Below, piece after piece: positions 1 through 13,577 of a stretch of 64,000 bases of DNA; positions within the stretch are counted from its first letter, which is position 1; each line of letters starts with the position of its first letter. Source of the DNA: Allacma fusca (taxonomy: Eukaryota > Arthropoda > Collembola > Symphypleona > Sminthuridae); contig OX359246.1 in assembly GCA_947179485.1 (NCBI GenBank), positions 744,001 to 808,000 of the forward strand, written 5' to 3'. The notes under the pieces are model-generated. The model saw only the letters and a list, made by a program, of their open reading frames with translations, was not told the origin of the DNA and made no database searches. The position numbers and the translations under genes were made by a program.

Positions 1-667
1 AGGTTACAACTACTTCCCTTTGTGGATCAATTCCGAATGCAAAGAAAACATTTGAGTTGTTTATATTTACAAAAGGCGGGGAAAGTCAAGGGGAAATGAA
101 GTTAGATGTGCTCAACAAATTTTAAGAGCACCGGAGCCCCATTCCATCAAAAATGAAGATATCTTATGAGACGTAATGCGTTCTACTTTGAGCTTTAAGT
201 AAAACTCATTTTATATGGGGGAAAATTTGTGGGAGGAAAAAAAGTGCTTTGAGAGTCTATTGCATGGGGAATGCACTGTAATCTTCAAATCAGAGAAAGC
301 ATTAGTTCCTTTCAATGCTCACAAAAGACTGACGATGAAAAGGAGGAAAGGGAAAGGTGAAAGTTCATCTGGGAAGAAAATCCATAAAATTCTGCAACTC
401 TCGTAAAGAGAATGATCGCAAAATCCCATACTTTTTTTCATGTTAAGGTGCAAAATTTTCTAGATATTTCCCCGTTAAGAAGCAATGGATTATTTTTAAA
501 ATTTAATTAAAATTAAAATCATCAGAAAATCCTACAATCGGAGAATCTTTTTTATAAAAACACACTTAAAAATTAACATTTTTGGGTCTACAAAAGATTT
601 AAATAACATTCATTAAAATAATTATTAAAAAACAAATTTTTTCTGAAAAATTTGAGGGTAACCTTAC
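1..667. other. Non-coding, downstream of exon F
   Basis: AT-rich sequence with several homopolymer-rich stretches. On the minus strand this is the intron after exon F. No exon, acceptor cluster or repeat could be supported here. Confidence 0.5.
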
Positions 668-694
668 CTCATCAGGCGCTTCAAATTCCGTCAT
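668..694 (-). CDS. Probable alternative first exon F of the left paralog
   Basis: This nine-codon exon, MTEFEAPDE, runs from an ATG in the context GGAAAATG to the strong donor GAG|GTAAGG, phase 0. It lies on the expected strand, outward from exon E by 16.7 kb, and has the same architecture as the other first exons. No right-arm partner can be seen because that position would fall outside the window. It is short, so the call depends on the strong donor, the acidic coding-like content, the shared phase and the context. A GC-richer stretch immediately upstream on the minus strand (GAGCCGGAGGCGG) could be part of its promoter or leader. Confidence 0.55.
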
Positions 695-1387
695 TTTCCG
701 CCTCCGGCTCAAGCAAGAATTAAAACAAGCAAAAGCGGAAAAGTCCAGGAGGGAACGGCACACGTTAAAGAATAATAATTGCGCTTTCCCAACTTTATCG
801 CTCCATTTAAGCGACCGGGGAAAAATTTTCGATTCCTTTGCGTCACCAATTTTGAAAGAAATTTTCCTTCAAATTTTCAACACTTGAAAAAAATTCTATT
901 TAAGTGCGCTACTAAAATTTTCCACTTTGGAAAAAAAATCCCTTAAAGTGTGTTACTAAAATTTTGCCACAAAATAAATTTTCAAAAATGTTTTTTCGAA
1001 AATTGTCCACTTAAAATTTATTTAGATTATTATGGGTTTAAATTTTCCCGTAAATTTTGGTTAAAATTGTCACTTAATTTGTGGTGTTTGCAATTTTTGA
1101 GGAGAATTTATTGATTAAAGACTGACCCGCAAATTTGAAAGCCAGTACTAATAGGATTTGAGAGGTGAGAATTGTGTTTGTGTTGGGAGCGAGTGTGAAA
1201 ATAGGGGGAATTCATGTTAACTGGGAAGCTTTTAATGTTGGTGGTGTTTATGGGAGTGCTGGATGTATTATTCACAAGTGCTCTATTTATGAGGAAATTT
1301 GGAGAACTGCTCTTGCTCCTTCAGAATTGAGCATGGACTGGCGTGCAATTGAGGCCTTACCTATAGTTTTCCCAGCTGGGTCCTGTT

Positions 1388-1431
1388 TCTCTCTCTCTCT
1401 CTCGCTCTGTCTCTCTCTCTCTCTCTCTCTC
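1388..1431. repeat. (CT)n microsatellite
   Basis: About 44 bases of CT dinucleotides with two interruptions. Confidence 0.9.
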
Positions 1432-3195
1432 GGTTTAGAATGCCTATAAAATTTCCCTCTATACTTGTCTCATATGCACTGCAAGCCGATTAGACCCCTG
1501 TACGTTACATACATCCTGCTCTTCCACAAGGAGGGGACCCGAGCAGAAGAAGATGAGGAGAGTGCGAGAGAGAAGAGTGCACAGAGCCTTCCAACAGACG
1601 CTTCTTTTATTTCCAAATCTCTCTCTCTCTATCCCAGCACTTTTCCCAGCAGGCCTCCCCAACCACACGCAGTTATTTATAGCTCCAACTTTTCCTTCAA
1701 ACTTGGCGCTCTTTCCCGCTGGAAGCTCACCCTCCTCTCTCCTATGTCTTTACATAATTATTATGTAAATATAGCCTGTCACTCTGAGCAGTTCTCCCTT
1801 CCCAAAGGGTCCATAATTTTTCTCGCTCTATTTGAATAACATAGCATCAAATTCCATCCAAATCTATACAATTTTTATAAGATTTTATCAGAAGAAAATT
1901 ATATGGAGAAAGTATATACTCTCTAAAGGGGGTCCCATATAATCTCTGGAGAGATGACTCTTTGGAGAAAGTGTTTTTCCCCCAAGGAGTCCTTTACAAA
2001 CAAAGCCGACTGTATATGGAGAAAGTGCTCGTTGGGCGGTGAAAGCATTTTTTTACAAATGAGAGCAAAAATACTTCAAATCTGGAGTATTAAGCAGAGG
2101 ATAAATGCTTGGCGTTCAAGAACAACATTTTTAAGGGATCTCTTAGTATTTTGAAATTCTACAGGTGCAAGGAAGCTGTACATGTAAAGAGATCAAGTTC
2201 AGCTCCTGATATCTTCATACAGGCCACTCTTCTTATAAGTGACCATTATAAGAGGACTTTCTCCATAGGTGAAAATATAATTAACATTTTTACCACAATT
2301 CACATCTCCCTCCGAAATATAACTTCCAAGATCTGTTTTTCCTTCTTCCAGAGCTTTCCCTGTAAAAGAAAGTTCAGTCCCTTATGAGACTGTAATTGCA
2401 AAGGGAAGTTTCACTGTGAACACTTTCCCTTTATTTTCCCAACAAATCGATGAGGGTTTTCAGGAGAGTCGGATTGGATCCCAAGCGTTGGCATTGTCAA
2501 GGTCCTTGACTTTCTCCCAGGCTCGTGTTTACATCCCCACAAACGCTTTTAAGCCAATGCTCGAGCCATCTCTACTTTCTCCCACAAACTAAATCCTTCT
2601 CGATCGATTTTCTCCTCCAAATTTCTAACAGAGAGGGCGCTGGCTACAAAGTTTCTCTACTCGTGCTTTCTCTTTTTATTTTTCCCTCAAAAACTTTCTC
2701 CAGCCCAAATATCTACTTCTGGGAGATTCTTCCCTGGAAATCCACAGCTGTGTAAGGAACGATTACTACACTTCCAGGGTCCCTTATGAAGAGATTTTAC
2801 TGTGCCACAAGCCTTAAATTTATTACAATCTTGGAGATCCTCAGCATTTGCTATAGAGATTTATCGCTGGAAAGGAGCGTCCCTTTGGAACCAGTCCACT
2901 ATAAAAGGGTCCCACTCTCCAGAGAGTTTGGATGTCTTCAACGTAGATTCCATAAGAACTGCGTTATAGGGAAGAGTCAGGCGTGAAATTTGCTGGAGTC
3001 AACTTTCAGACGATTGCTGTTGGGAGATTTGAAAGATAAGAGAAAGATACATCGGAGAGAGGGGGGAGATGCGGGAGATAAATTTTGGTGGTGAAAGTTG
3101 AGCTTGACTTTTACAAGGTTGGGAATGGTGTGAATGATTCGGAGGAGCAAGGATTTTACGTGTTGAGAATAAAGTATGGGAACATCACTTGATAA

Positions 3196-3294
3196 GTTTT
3201 GACGCCAGGAGATCTCCTCAACCATGTTTTTCCACCCCGCTCCAATAATTTCCTCCGCCTCGTCCGGATCCTCCTCAATCATCCTTCCCTCCAT
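3196..3294 (-). CDS. Candidate acidic first exon in the left E-F intron
   Basis: The frame begins MEGRMIEEDPDEAEEIIGAG and continues WKNMVEEISWRQ. It is strongly acidic, like exons A and F, and lies on the gene's strand. Donors are only moderate: ATG|GTTGAG would be phase 0, and TCAA|GTGATG (just beyond this interval) phase 1. No partner can be checked because the right arm is not covered that far out. Low confidence. Confidence 0.3.
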
Positions 3295-3391
3295 TCCCAG
3301 ACGCTGGTCATTAACTCACACTCCTCCGTCTTTCCTTTTACAACGTTATTTCAGAAGCAGCCGAGCTTGAGTAAGAAGATCTGGACTTAAA

Positions 3392-3437
3392 TCATTCATT
3401 CATTCATTCATTCATTCATTCATTCATTCATTCATTC
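3392..3437. repeat. (CATT)n microsatellite
   Basis: About 11 uninterrupted copies of the tetranucleotide CATT. Confidence 0.95.
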
Positions 3438-5048
3438 TCTGCACAGAAAGGGAAAAGGACGCTACGATCCAAGACAAAGTTTGCAGGGAACAAATCAAAT
3501 CTTACACAGATAACACTAACATTGCAATTCATTTCATAATAAATCTAACAAAATCTTAACAATTCATTGCTCCTGCATTTACTGTCCAATGAGATGGAAA
3601 TAATTCAAATCCTGGAATAATTCTCGAATTTTTCCCGCCACTTAATAAGAGGTCTTCTGGAGTTTGAATCTGGTTTAGAACTGCGGCGTGAAAGAAGTGC
3701 TACAAGAGAACGCTAAAATCTCAGGGATTCCAATTGGGCGAGAAAAATTCTTAAGATTTTCTCTTTTGTTTTCTCACGTGAAGAAAGTAACTCTTTGGAA
3801 GTGCTCTTTGGGGGTCTCTAGTTATACAAGCAACGACCTTTGTAATGCCAGATGAAGAGGTCGGGCGTGATCAAAAAGCCATAAGAGCTTTTTAGACGCA
3901 GCCCTCCTAGCATTTTTCGATTCTCATGCAATCCAATCGTTCACATCAATATATTCAATTATTACAGTCTGCTCTTGTTGTCGTTGCCCTTTTTTGCCGA
4001 ATTTTTAATAAAATTTTAGGCATTTGTCCAAATAATTTTTTATGGAGACATTTTTGGACAAGGGACTGACTCCGGGATGGAAGAAATTGACAGGGATGAA
4101 TTTCTAGTGCATTCAAACAAAAAATGAGTGGGATGGTTTTTAGGGGCATTGTGAGAGAATTTGGGTTCGAGAGTAGGAATCTGTCGGCAGGGAAAATACT
4201 GGAAGAATGTATGGTCTGGGATATAGTGGGAGTTGACTGTAGGGAGAGGGCTGATTTTTATTGAGAGGAGAATCCCTTGAAGAGTGTGTTTTTGTGTGGG
4301 AAGGAAGGAACGGGTGAAAAAAATACTTGGCTTTAGCATATTTTGGCCCTTGCTGCATTGCACCATTTTTACATGCCACACGCTTCGGCCCTATTTTATT
4401 TCTTGTCCCACTCCATTCCTTTCCCCTTCTCAGCCACATCTGATGGTTCCTTAGTCACAGAGCAGTCCTCCCATATGTAATGCGCTCGCGACCTTCATCC
4501 AATTTATCCTGTCGATCAAATCTATGGGCTGTGGTCGGGACACAAATTTATTCAAATGTTAATGTCAACATGATTTTAGTCCTAAGTTTATATTTAGATG
4601 TGTAATAAATTCTGGTTTTGGAATTAGTAAGGGGTTTCCTTCAGTTTTTATGCATTTATGGTATTTAAAGAACATTCTTATTGGCCCAAATTATTTTTAT
4701 AACATTTAATGCGCCGAAGGTAAGGGACTTAATTGTACAAAAATTTTATGGAGATTTTTCAAAAACAGGATTTTCTCAGAACAAATGATTTTGAGCAAAT
4801 CAAGCGTAAATTACTTCAAGATTTTCCGAAAATTAGATGGTTTCAGGTACAATTTTGGACAGGGTGTGAAAATTTTGCAGGGAGAATTTAATCGAAAATG
4901 TCTTAAAACTTTTTGTAATGTCTGGAAAATTTTTTGGTAATTAGGGAAACAATTTTATGTAATAGATAAATTTGGTGGGATTTTTTGGTGTCCGCCGGAA
5001 ACATATGTAGTCATATTTTAGTGTTTTTTTTGGTTTCTAACGGAAAAA

Positions 5049-5165
5049 TTTGTTGAATTTTTTATTACAATTTGTTGAATTTTTGATTACAATTTGTTGA
5101 ATTTTTGATTACAATTTGTTGAATTTTTGATTACAATTTGTTCAATTTTTGATTACAGTTTGTTG
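5049..5165. repeat. 22-bp tandem repeat
   Basis: Five near-identical copies of a 22-base unit (TTTGTTGAATTTTTGATTAC plus AA). Confidence 0.9.
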
Positions 5166-5269
5166 TGAATTTCGGGGAAATTTATTGTAAATTTTTGGGG
5201 ATTATATTGTGAATTTGGGGGGAATTTACGTGAATATTTGGGGAAATTTGGTAATTCTTGGGCAAATGT

Positions 5270-5430
5270 GGTAATTATTGGGCAAATGAGGTAATTTTTG
5301 GAAAACTTTGTAATTTTTGAAAAATTTGGTAATTTTTGAAAAAATTTGGTAATTTTTGAAAAAATTTGGTAATTTTTGAAAAAATTTGGTAATTTTTGAA
5401 AAAATTTGGTAATTTTTGAAAAATTTTGTG
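5270..5430. repeat. 20-bp tandem repeat
   Basis: About eight copies of the 20-base unit AAAATTTGGTAATTTTTGAA. The central copies are identical, and the left edge degrades into GGTAATTATTGGGCAAAT-like variants. Confidence 0.9.
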
Positions 5431-8400
5431 TAATTTTTGGCAATTTTTGTGAAAATTTGGTATATTTTTTATGATTTATATTGTAATGTGTGAGCAGTGT
5501 TTCTGTATTTTGTTAAAATTTAGTGCAACTTTTCCCAGCTTTGTCATCCAGGTTTTCCGTGACGAATGCATTTGCTACATAAGGAAAGCCTTAAAGTAAA
5601 AAGAACTGTTGACAAAAATGTAGTCATTCAAAGGACCCATTTATCACAGGATTGTAATTCCATCTGCATTTCCGCTTCCTCAGCAAAATCCATTTCCAGC
5701 CTTTTAACCTCAACCCCAAAAAAATTCCCATTGACATTCATCCAGTCAATATTCTTCGAGGAATAAAAATTGGAGAAATACGTTTCGAAACGTAATTTGA
5801 CCTTAACAAATGTCGCCATTGAAACCCCCTCAAAAGAAGATTTATTATCCAGAATCCACTCAATAATCAAAGTCCTCATAAAAAGAAAAGTACAAAATCT
5901 CAACCTGCTCCAAAATCCCTTTATAAGCTACAGCTCATATATAATTCTAATTCCACTAACTCTGTAAATGCACAAACTCCAATCTCTGTATTGACTCTTT
6001 CCAGTGTCAAATCATGTTTTGCTCCTAGCCCCTCTCAAATTCCGGCCGTTATGGAGAGGTACTACAAAGTAACTACTACAAAGGCTGAAGCCATTTTGTC
6101 AACTCAGGGATATTTGAGGGTAGATTTTGGGACACGGTTGGGTCCATTTCCTCACGCCTCAATTAACTCTCATCAGACCCATCCTCCAATTTTCGAGGGT
6201 TTTTACTACTACACAGTACTGCATAGGACTATACAGTAGTGCCTCAATAAAACGTACCCTAAAAATAAAAATTTTATTCCTATATAGCTCTCCCTTTACA
6301 ATTCCTATAATCACTGGATTTCTTCTAGCCCCGTGCTTTAATATAGAAGTTAAAACAGGCCCTATCTCCCGAGCCCGTTACAAGTATTTTCCCCTTTAAA
6401 AATAGAATTTCCTCCTAAAATCCAGCCTTGAGTAAATTTGGGATTCCATTAGCGAAAATTCCTCTGGAATGATGGAACCACTGACAATGAGCTCTTTTGC
6501 GGTCTCGGGGCTTAGAATTCCCAGCGTCAACAGATTCCCCATCGACATCCTTTCCGAGATGAGCATTTCCTCTCTCAGGAATGACGTTCAACGCAGGGAT
6601 TTCTAATTCTTCCTCAAAAACTGGGATTCCAAAAAGGACACTCACAACATCTCATTTACAGTCTCATCTCTTCATCCACTCACCCCAGTCTGGACTAATC
6701 AACTCATATCCTCCACGATTTTTTTTTGCATCGGAAATTCACACACTTGTTCATCAAACACAGTTTTATTTATAAGGGAGTCGCTAGATCTTCCTTTCAC
6801 TGTACTTTCAATCCCCTATCGATTAAATCCTAACAAACTTTCCTGTTGTTTCAGGCCCTTAAAAAAACAGGTTTGCTTAGCCAAGTACGAAAACTAATTC
6901 CGATGCGGAAATTACATCGACAAGAGAAGTGGGAGAAAGTTTCCAGGGGAATCAGAAAACAAAATATATAAAAATGATGGGGAAAAAGAAACTTTTTACG
7001 GGAAATAATAAGTTTTTTTTGAGACGCGTGAACTTTGAAAGATCACGTCAAAAAATCAATCCAACTTTTCCACTTGATGGGAAAATACTCTCATCGGAAT
7101 TGATATAATAAGCCAATGGAAGAGAAGACAAACTTTCAACGAGGGAAGGTTCTGGGAAAATAATTTATTCCCATTCAATGAATGAATGAATTCACTCACA
7201 TAAATTTTCTGTGTAATTCACCCAGAATCCTGGGAGGGTCTTATAAAGGGAGTGCCCTGTAAGAAAAAGTTGAGAATTTTGAAGAACCTTTGGGAACCCA
7301 ACAATTTCCGATGAGAGCGATGCATGAAAAAAACAATGGCATATTTCCTAGGCCTCCAAGCACCACTACATATATACTAAAGTGGCTCAGGGAATTATAA
7401 CGGTCCCTTTTGAAAAATCCCTTGGAATTTTTCCGTCCCACATTTCTGGAATATTTCCCTGATTTTAGGATTTTACATGGGAAATGTTTGACTGTGATTC
7501 AAGAGAGGTGACGTTGAAGGAGTTCGGAGGAGGAGGTTCGACTGTACTTTTTAGGGCTTTCTTTTATGAGGATGAGATGCGTGTTTGGAATTAAAGAATC
7601 CCACTCGGATTTCCACAAGCATGTAATTGAGAGGATATCCAGAGATGAGAGGAATTGACAAAAGCATTCCTTTCTCTCAATCCAATTTTTTCCCTTTTCT
7701 CCCTCAAATCTTTTTTTTTCTTTCTATTCTTTTATTCAAGGAGCAATCCCTCAAGGACTCCTCCAACAAGGATGCATTCCAATGAGTGGGATCTCCGGCT
7801 TGATCTCCCACATTTTATTTGACAGGCCTCTTACATTTTACAACCAATTTTCTCCGGTTTTGCATTCCTCATGGAATGTGCGATTTTTTTGGTGGAATTG
7901 AATAAAATCCAAATTACTTATTTTCTTGTTAAAATTTAAGAAATTTTAACCAAATCTACCCCTTTGTCTTTGAGACACTGAATCACTTTCTACTAGCCCA
8001 GAGCCATTACCAAAAATCCCTTACCCTTAAAACATGAAAAATAAAAAGGACAAAAAAAACAAGCGCTGATCCTGAATATTAAAAATACTGGAATTGAGAG
8101 AATTCTGTGAGAAAATAAATACTGGATGAATTTTGGATAAAAGTGGGAAAGTAACGGGGAATGAAAGTAAAGGAAAGTAGACATCATTTCCGGTTTGAGA
8201 GTAAATTGCTTTCTCTCACGCCATACACCTGATTTACGTTCTAAGCCCGGGATGCTTTTCCAGCCATTTTTTATTACCACTTTTAGAAAATTTCAGTTCT
8301 ATTTTTAGTGTATTGTTTTTACGGTCAGGCCCTATTAAAAGTATGTATACTTTCACCTTCGACTTTCTCCCTTGTACGTTTTGCTTCCCGCCCGTAACAA

Positions 8401-9722
8401 GAATGTATGGACTGTATATGGTTCAAGAGATGTGATGGGGAAAATATTCGTGGGCTTGTTTCAAAGTAATTAGCCGAGAATTATTTGGGACTCAGAGTCC
8501 CTCACGCAAGGTCTTGGTTTAAATGCGACTTTTGAAGAGGACGTAAATGGAGGACCTTGTGTTTGTATTGTGGGCTGATTACGATCGTCCAAAGAACACA
8601 AGTCAATTTCCATGTTTCCCATACAACAATAACAACATTTCCGGGACTAATTCCCAAACCCTTTATTTCTCATGGTTTTTCCGAGCTTCTCGGCTTTTCT
8701 TGAAACCTTCGATTGTCCCTCAAAACCAGGTCCTGGATTTATCGCCCGCATCCACCCGTACCAGGGGATTTTACCATTGTCATTATATACATACATACAT
8801 ATATATAGCTGTTGTTTTTACACTTATATAAACCAGAGCCTCACCCTGATTTCAACACCAGGAACATTTCCCTTTCGTAGATTTTCATTGAGGAACAAAG
8901 CATTGACTTTTCTCTTGATTGACGAAATGTTGACTCGTTAAAAACAATGGGGGCCTTTATTTCAAATTACTTTCTCCCGGGTAACTTTCTCCTCCTTGTT
9001 TTTCTTTACAGCGCTCTTCTTACAGTTCCCTCTTGTTATAATGGATTCCTCTGTATATAATAAGTTAGGACTGAGACTTTATAAGGTATACTGAACTGAG
9101 CAATTTTATTAAAGTGAGAAAAATATTTTTGCCAATTAATATCATTACATTTTCTCTGTAAATATGTACGCCCAATGTATTACATATAGGAAGAGGGTCA
9201 GAGGTTATTTTCAGAGGGATTTTTGTATAAAGTTTACCCCCGTATTTTCCCAAAGGCTCTTTTATCTAAAGAAAACCATTATATAAGGGATATTTTTTGT
9301 ATTTAATATAAATTCTCTTAGCCCTGCGGGGTTAAGAGAAAATGCCATGGGGCTTAATGGAAGCTGACTTTCGTTCCGAGATGGAGTCCAAATGAATTGA
9401 GTATATATTCCCTTTGTAAGTGAAATCCCGTCCGTTAGGGTTTTCAGAGCTGTCATTAAAACTGATGGAGGCTTCCCAACCTTTCCAGGGAGAATGTCTT
9501 GGGAACATGCAACTTGTCAGTTCTCATTCCCTCCATTTACATCCCATTTCAAGGAACATGCCCTCCCAGCCCGGGTCTTTAGTGCTCTGTCAAAAAGATA
9601 ACAAAGTCTCGGGGTGTCATCTCCAAGCATTCTGGGTGTGTACAGTCGGAGCTCATCCGACGCTCCTCAATAAGTCCCGTATTGTATTTTATTTATATGT
9701 ATGGGCGTCGTAAAATAATTAT

Positions 9723-9745
9723 TTAAAAAAAAAAAAAAAAAAAAA
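9723..9745 (+). repeat. Poly(A) tract
   Basis: A run of about 22 A residues. It could be the tail of an old retroposed fragment on the plus strand, but no body is recognisable upstream. Confidence 0.5.
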
Positions 9746-10341
9746 TCTTCTAAGCAAATGAAACCTTACAAATTTATATCCCTTGTAAATGTATTTGTTA
9801 TGCACCTATACATAAGATTTTAACGTTGTAGGTATCTAAATTACTACGGATATGATCTTTATATAATTATTACATATTGAACTCCAATGAATCAGTGAAA
9901 GTCCGCAGATGCTATTGAGATGCTGCAGGAGAGAGGCATTTTACAGTATCTATTAATAGTATTAGAAATGGATGCTAATTTCATATTGAGACAAGGGGCT
10001 ATGGCTTTTAATCCACTTTCTTTTCCTTGCTCTTTTCTTCCCATTGACTAGGCCAGGCCTGGCTTTGGGGAGAGTTGAGTAATGGGAGTTGAATTGAGAC
10101 AAAGACGAGTGCATGATCCGGAAGAGAGAAGTCAACGGAAGGAATTCCCACGCCCCACATTTTTCCCATTCAATGACTTCACAGGGGAATTGAGAAGAAG
10201 GAGCACTCTTCGGGATTAGCAAGGCTTTTCTTTTATTTTCTTCATCCCGAAAGACTCCATCCCAGACTCTTTATAATTGGCTCCAGACGCTTCACTAATG
10301 AGACATCAAATTTATCACTCGGGATTATTCACACTCAAGAT

Positions 10342-10361
10342 CCTCTCTCTCTCTCTCTCTC
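10342..10361. repeat. (CT)n microsatellite
   Basis: About 10 CT dinucleotides. Confidence 0.9.
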
Positions 10362-13300
10362 AAAAGGAAAACATCAAGTGGAGTGAATACTATGCTTGGG
10401 CCACGACGTTTTCACAACACCCGACACTCCTTATTACTCCCAGTGTCTTGTAATGACAGTTTTAATTTCAAGTGTAATATTTCCATGGGGTCACATCTAT
10501 ATGTATATGCAGGCCCTTTTAATTTTAATTCCTATCCCCTAACAAGAGATCATATCGTATGCAGGGTTCTCTAATTAAATTTAAAATCATCCTTAATCAG
10601 ACGTCCCATTTAAATATCCAACATTTAAAGGGATTTGACAATGTTTTAATGCTCCATTGGACCAGAATTGGTTAAACAAAAATTGAGAAGGCGGGTGGGG
10701 AATAAATTTAGACAAATAAATTTGTAGGGTCAAGTTTGTCTTATGGGGTTACATTGGGAAAGGAATTAGCCTTAAAGACAAGGCTTTCCCAAAGGACTCT
10801 CCATAATTTACTTGCGGGGGGAAACATTCCGTGTGTGACGGAATAAATATATTTTTAAAGACATTCCCCGTCCACATTTCACATCTCCATCCCTTTTACA
10901 AATTTATTTCCCCAAGACAAATTTCTCATTTAGTGTCTATGCGGAAAGGTCAGAAAAAATGGAGGGGCTCACGTGAGCCTGGAAGGGTGAAAGTCACGGA
11001 AGTTCCTCCCGAAAAGGTAGTAAATCATTTGGGTGAAACAGTTCTGTCAAATGTTTAATGACCCTTGACCGGACGGGAAGTATTTCCCATTCTTTTATTT
11101 TTTCTCCTTTTTAACCCTAATTCCCTACCCTTTAGAAAAATCCGGACAATTTTCGAACCCCAAATTATTTTTAAATTTCAAAGGAATTCCAGTTTTTTTT
11201 TTGTTAATTTTCGTATTTTATAATTATGTCATCCTGAATTTTTATCCTGCCAAAAGCGAGCCTCTTAAAAATCCTCATTGGGAAATATTTTTGGATTAAT
11301 TTCTCCCTAGAGTTTTGTAAGCGGAGTGTAATAACTGCGTTACTTTCTCCAACTTTCTCCCTTTGAAATGTCGTAAATTCCTAAGGCTTGGGCCTATAAA
11401 CCAGGATTTAGATAAGCAATGATTAATGGCCAAGGACGGATTAGTCCTAGGGACAAGTTGAGCAGAGATTTGTCGTCCAAGAAAAATTCTGACGGGGGTT
11501 GTTACAACCGTGCTGCTCTGTATCTATACTAGAGAGGAGGGAAATGGGCCAGGAACTAAACCTCGTCCGTAAGAAAAATTATGGGAATATTGTGGGAAGG
11601 AAATTGATGGGGAAAGCTCAAGTACTAAATCATTTCAACCTCGGAGTTATTCCCACTAAATAAGGGATCGGCATGTGTAAATGGGGCTGTAAACACGATA
11701 GGTCTCACAGTGAGGTCTCCCTAAAAGGAATCCCCTCACAATCGAACACATTTTTATAAGTACGAAAATGTAATAAATTCAAAACTGATTATTTCTATAT
11801 CAGATAAGGTATAAATTTCAAGAGTGGAATTTTCTGAATTTTTTCAGGGGTGCCTATTTAAAGGGAGTGTACTGTTCTGTATAGGATAAAAAGACTATTG
11901 AGAAACCCATGCTTGAGGTTTAGTATGGGAAATCCTCAGACAATTCAACCTTTTAGCTTAACAAGGGCTCTTAAGCCCTTGTCATTTATTTTTCACGCAA
12001 CGTTTTCCTCATCGTCCACGGCCCGAAATCAAGTTCTGCATTTTTATACGAAAGAATCTCATTTTTTTAATGGGAGGGATAAAATTGTTTAAATACCCCT
12101 CAAAACCTTTCTTTTTCCATATTGGTCACATTTTTGTTTGTCCTGTTTAAAATTTCAGCCAGGCTTAGAATTATGGCTCAATTTCCCTCAAAACCCTTCC
12201 AAAGAGTCACAGTTGGGAAAGGCATTTGGATTTAGAAACGCTTGCCGTTATTTTGAGTACTGTTGAATTTAATGCTATGTATAGAGGAGGCCGAGCGTGC
12301 TTAAATCCCTGACTGGAGGCCTACAACGGATTACAAATGTTCCTTATCCTCATCCAACCAAAATGGCTAATCTTTTTCAATTCCTTTCTAAAATCAAGTA
12401 TACTTCCTAGAGTCAAATCTCATCCGAGAACAGATCCCCATTGAAGAAGTTAAATGAAAATTTTAAAGTACATTACTGTCGACTGCATGGGCGTTTTTTT
12501 GTTAGCTCTTCTGGAAAAATGTCCCTCACAAAAAACCAACCTCTGAACATCCAAAATATTTTTTAACTCTGGGGAAAAATTTTTTCTCTTAAGAGAAAGC
12601 ACGAGGAGTGAAAACATGAGTTTGAATACTGCCTTGGGTAAAATTAGAGGAAATAATGTAATCAATTTCCAAGGCTCTTACAAAAGGGAGCTGAGGATTA
12701 GGAATAAAAATAGGGGGACGCAAAATAGCTTCGAGAAATCCGGCGCTTGAAATATCTACTATTGGGAAAATAAGGGAATTAATAATTTGGACAGAAAGTG
12801 ACGCAGACGTTTCCACAGTGATAAATCTCACCCCAGGAACAAAATTATAATCCGGTGGAGGAAATACTCCGAAAAGTGTCATCTCTTCTGAGAGCTCTAT
12901 TCGTAGTTAAATGAAAATATATCAAAATGAGGGGAAACTCTTCCTCAAAGTTAAATCCTTTTTTTTTAAACAAATATTTTAAAATAAGCCCAAAAAAACT
13001 GGAGATTTGTGATACTTTTAAGAAATTGCCACCCTAATTATTTTGTTACTCGTGCGTCAGGCAGTGCACCTTTCAAGTCAAAACTGTGCGTTTATTTTGA
13101 GTACGCAATTTTCAGGAATGGAGAAAGTTTTGTTAGAGGAGAATGTCCCTGATAATGGGAGTCCACTGTGGAGAAACCTCTCCTGGGACTTTCTCTTTTT
13201 AAACCTGAACATGAACTCGGACATTTTGTTATGTTCCCTTAGCTCCGTCCAGGTCTCATTGTTTTTTCAGATGGGAAGGATCGATAGGAATTATTTGGGG

Positions 13301-13577
13301 ATGGTTTCCCACCGCACATCTTCCCACGTGTCAACTCACTCCAGGCGGACATCAATTTTTAAGCCCAACAGACCACAAACCATCCTGAAGGTAGCGTTTG
13401 CTTTTCTCGCTTCCTCTTTTCCCTCGTCATTATCATTATTTATTCGCAGCCCCGGAATAAATTCGTAGGAACATAATGAATACTCAAATAGAACTGTGAG
13501 GTCACTAGTCACTACACGCGTTTATTTTACTTTACTTTTAATTTTCTTGGAACAATGTGTAGTCGTCATGACAGGCA

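Larger units (their letters stand above)
695..5048. other. Left E-F intron, outer part
   Basis: Non-coding AT-rich DNA with a CT run (1388-1431), a CATT run (3392-3437), scattered GGAGAAAGT motifs near 1.9-2.0 kb, and the candidate acidic exon at 3196-3294. Nothing else convincing was seen. Confidence 0.5.
5431..13577. other. Left E-F intron, middle part
   Basis: About 8 kb of AT-rich non-coding sequence. It has a CT run at 10342-10361 and a 22-base A run near 9723-9745. No frame here has conserved or domain-like content. The minus frame 6415-6645 (FEEELEIPALNVIPERGN within it) is mildly coding-like but has no support. Confidence 0.45.

Noticed and set aside
13043-13468. 141-codon plus frame
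   Set aside because: Hydrophobic/serine-rich chance composition with no recognisable domain or splice context.
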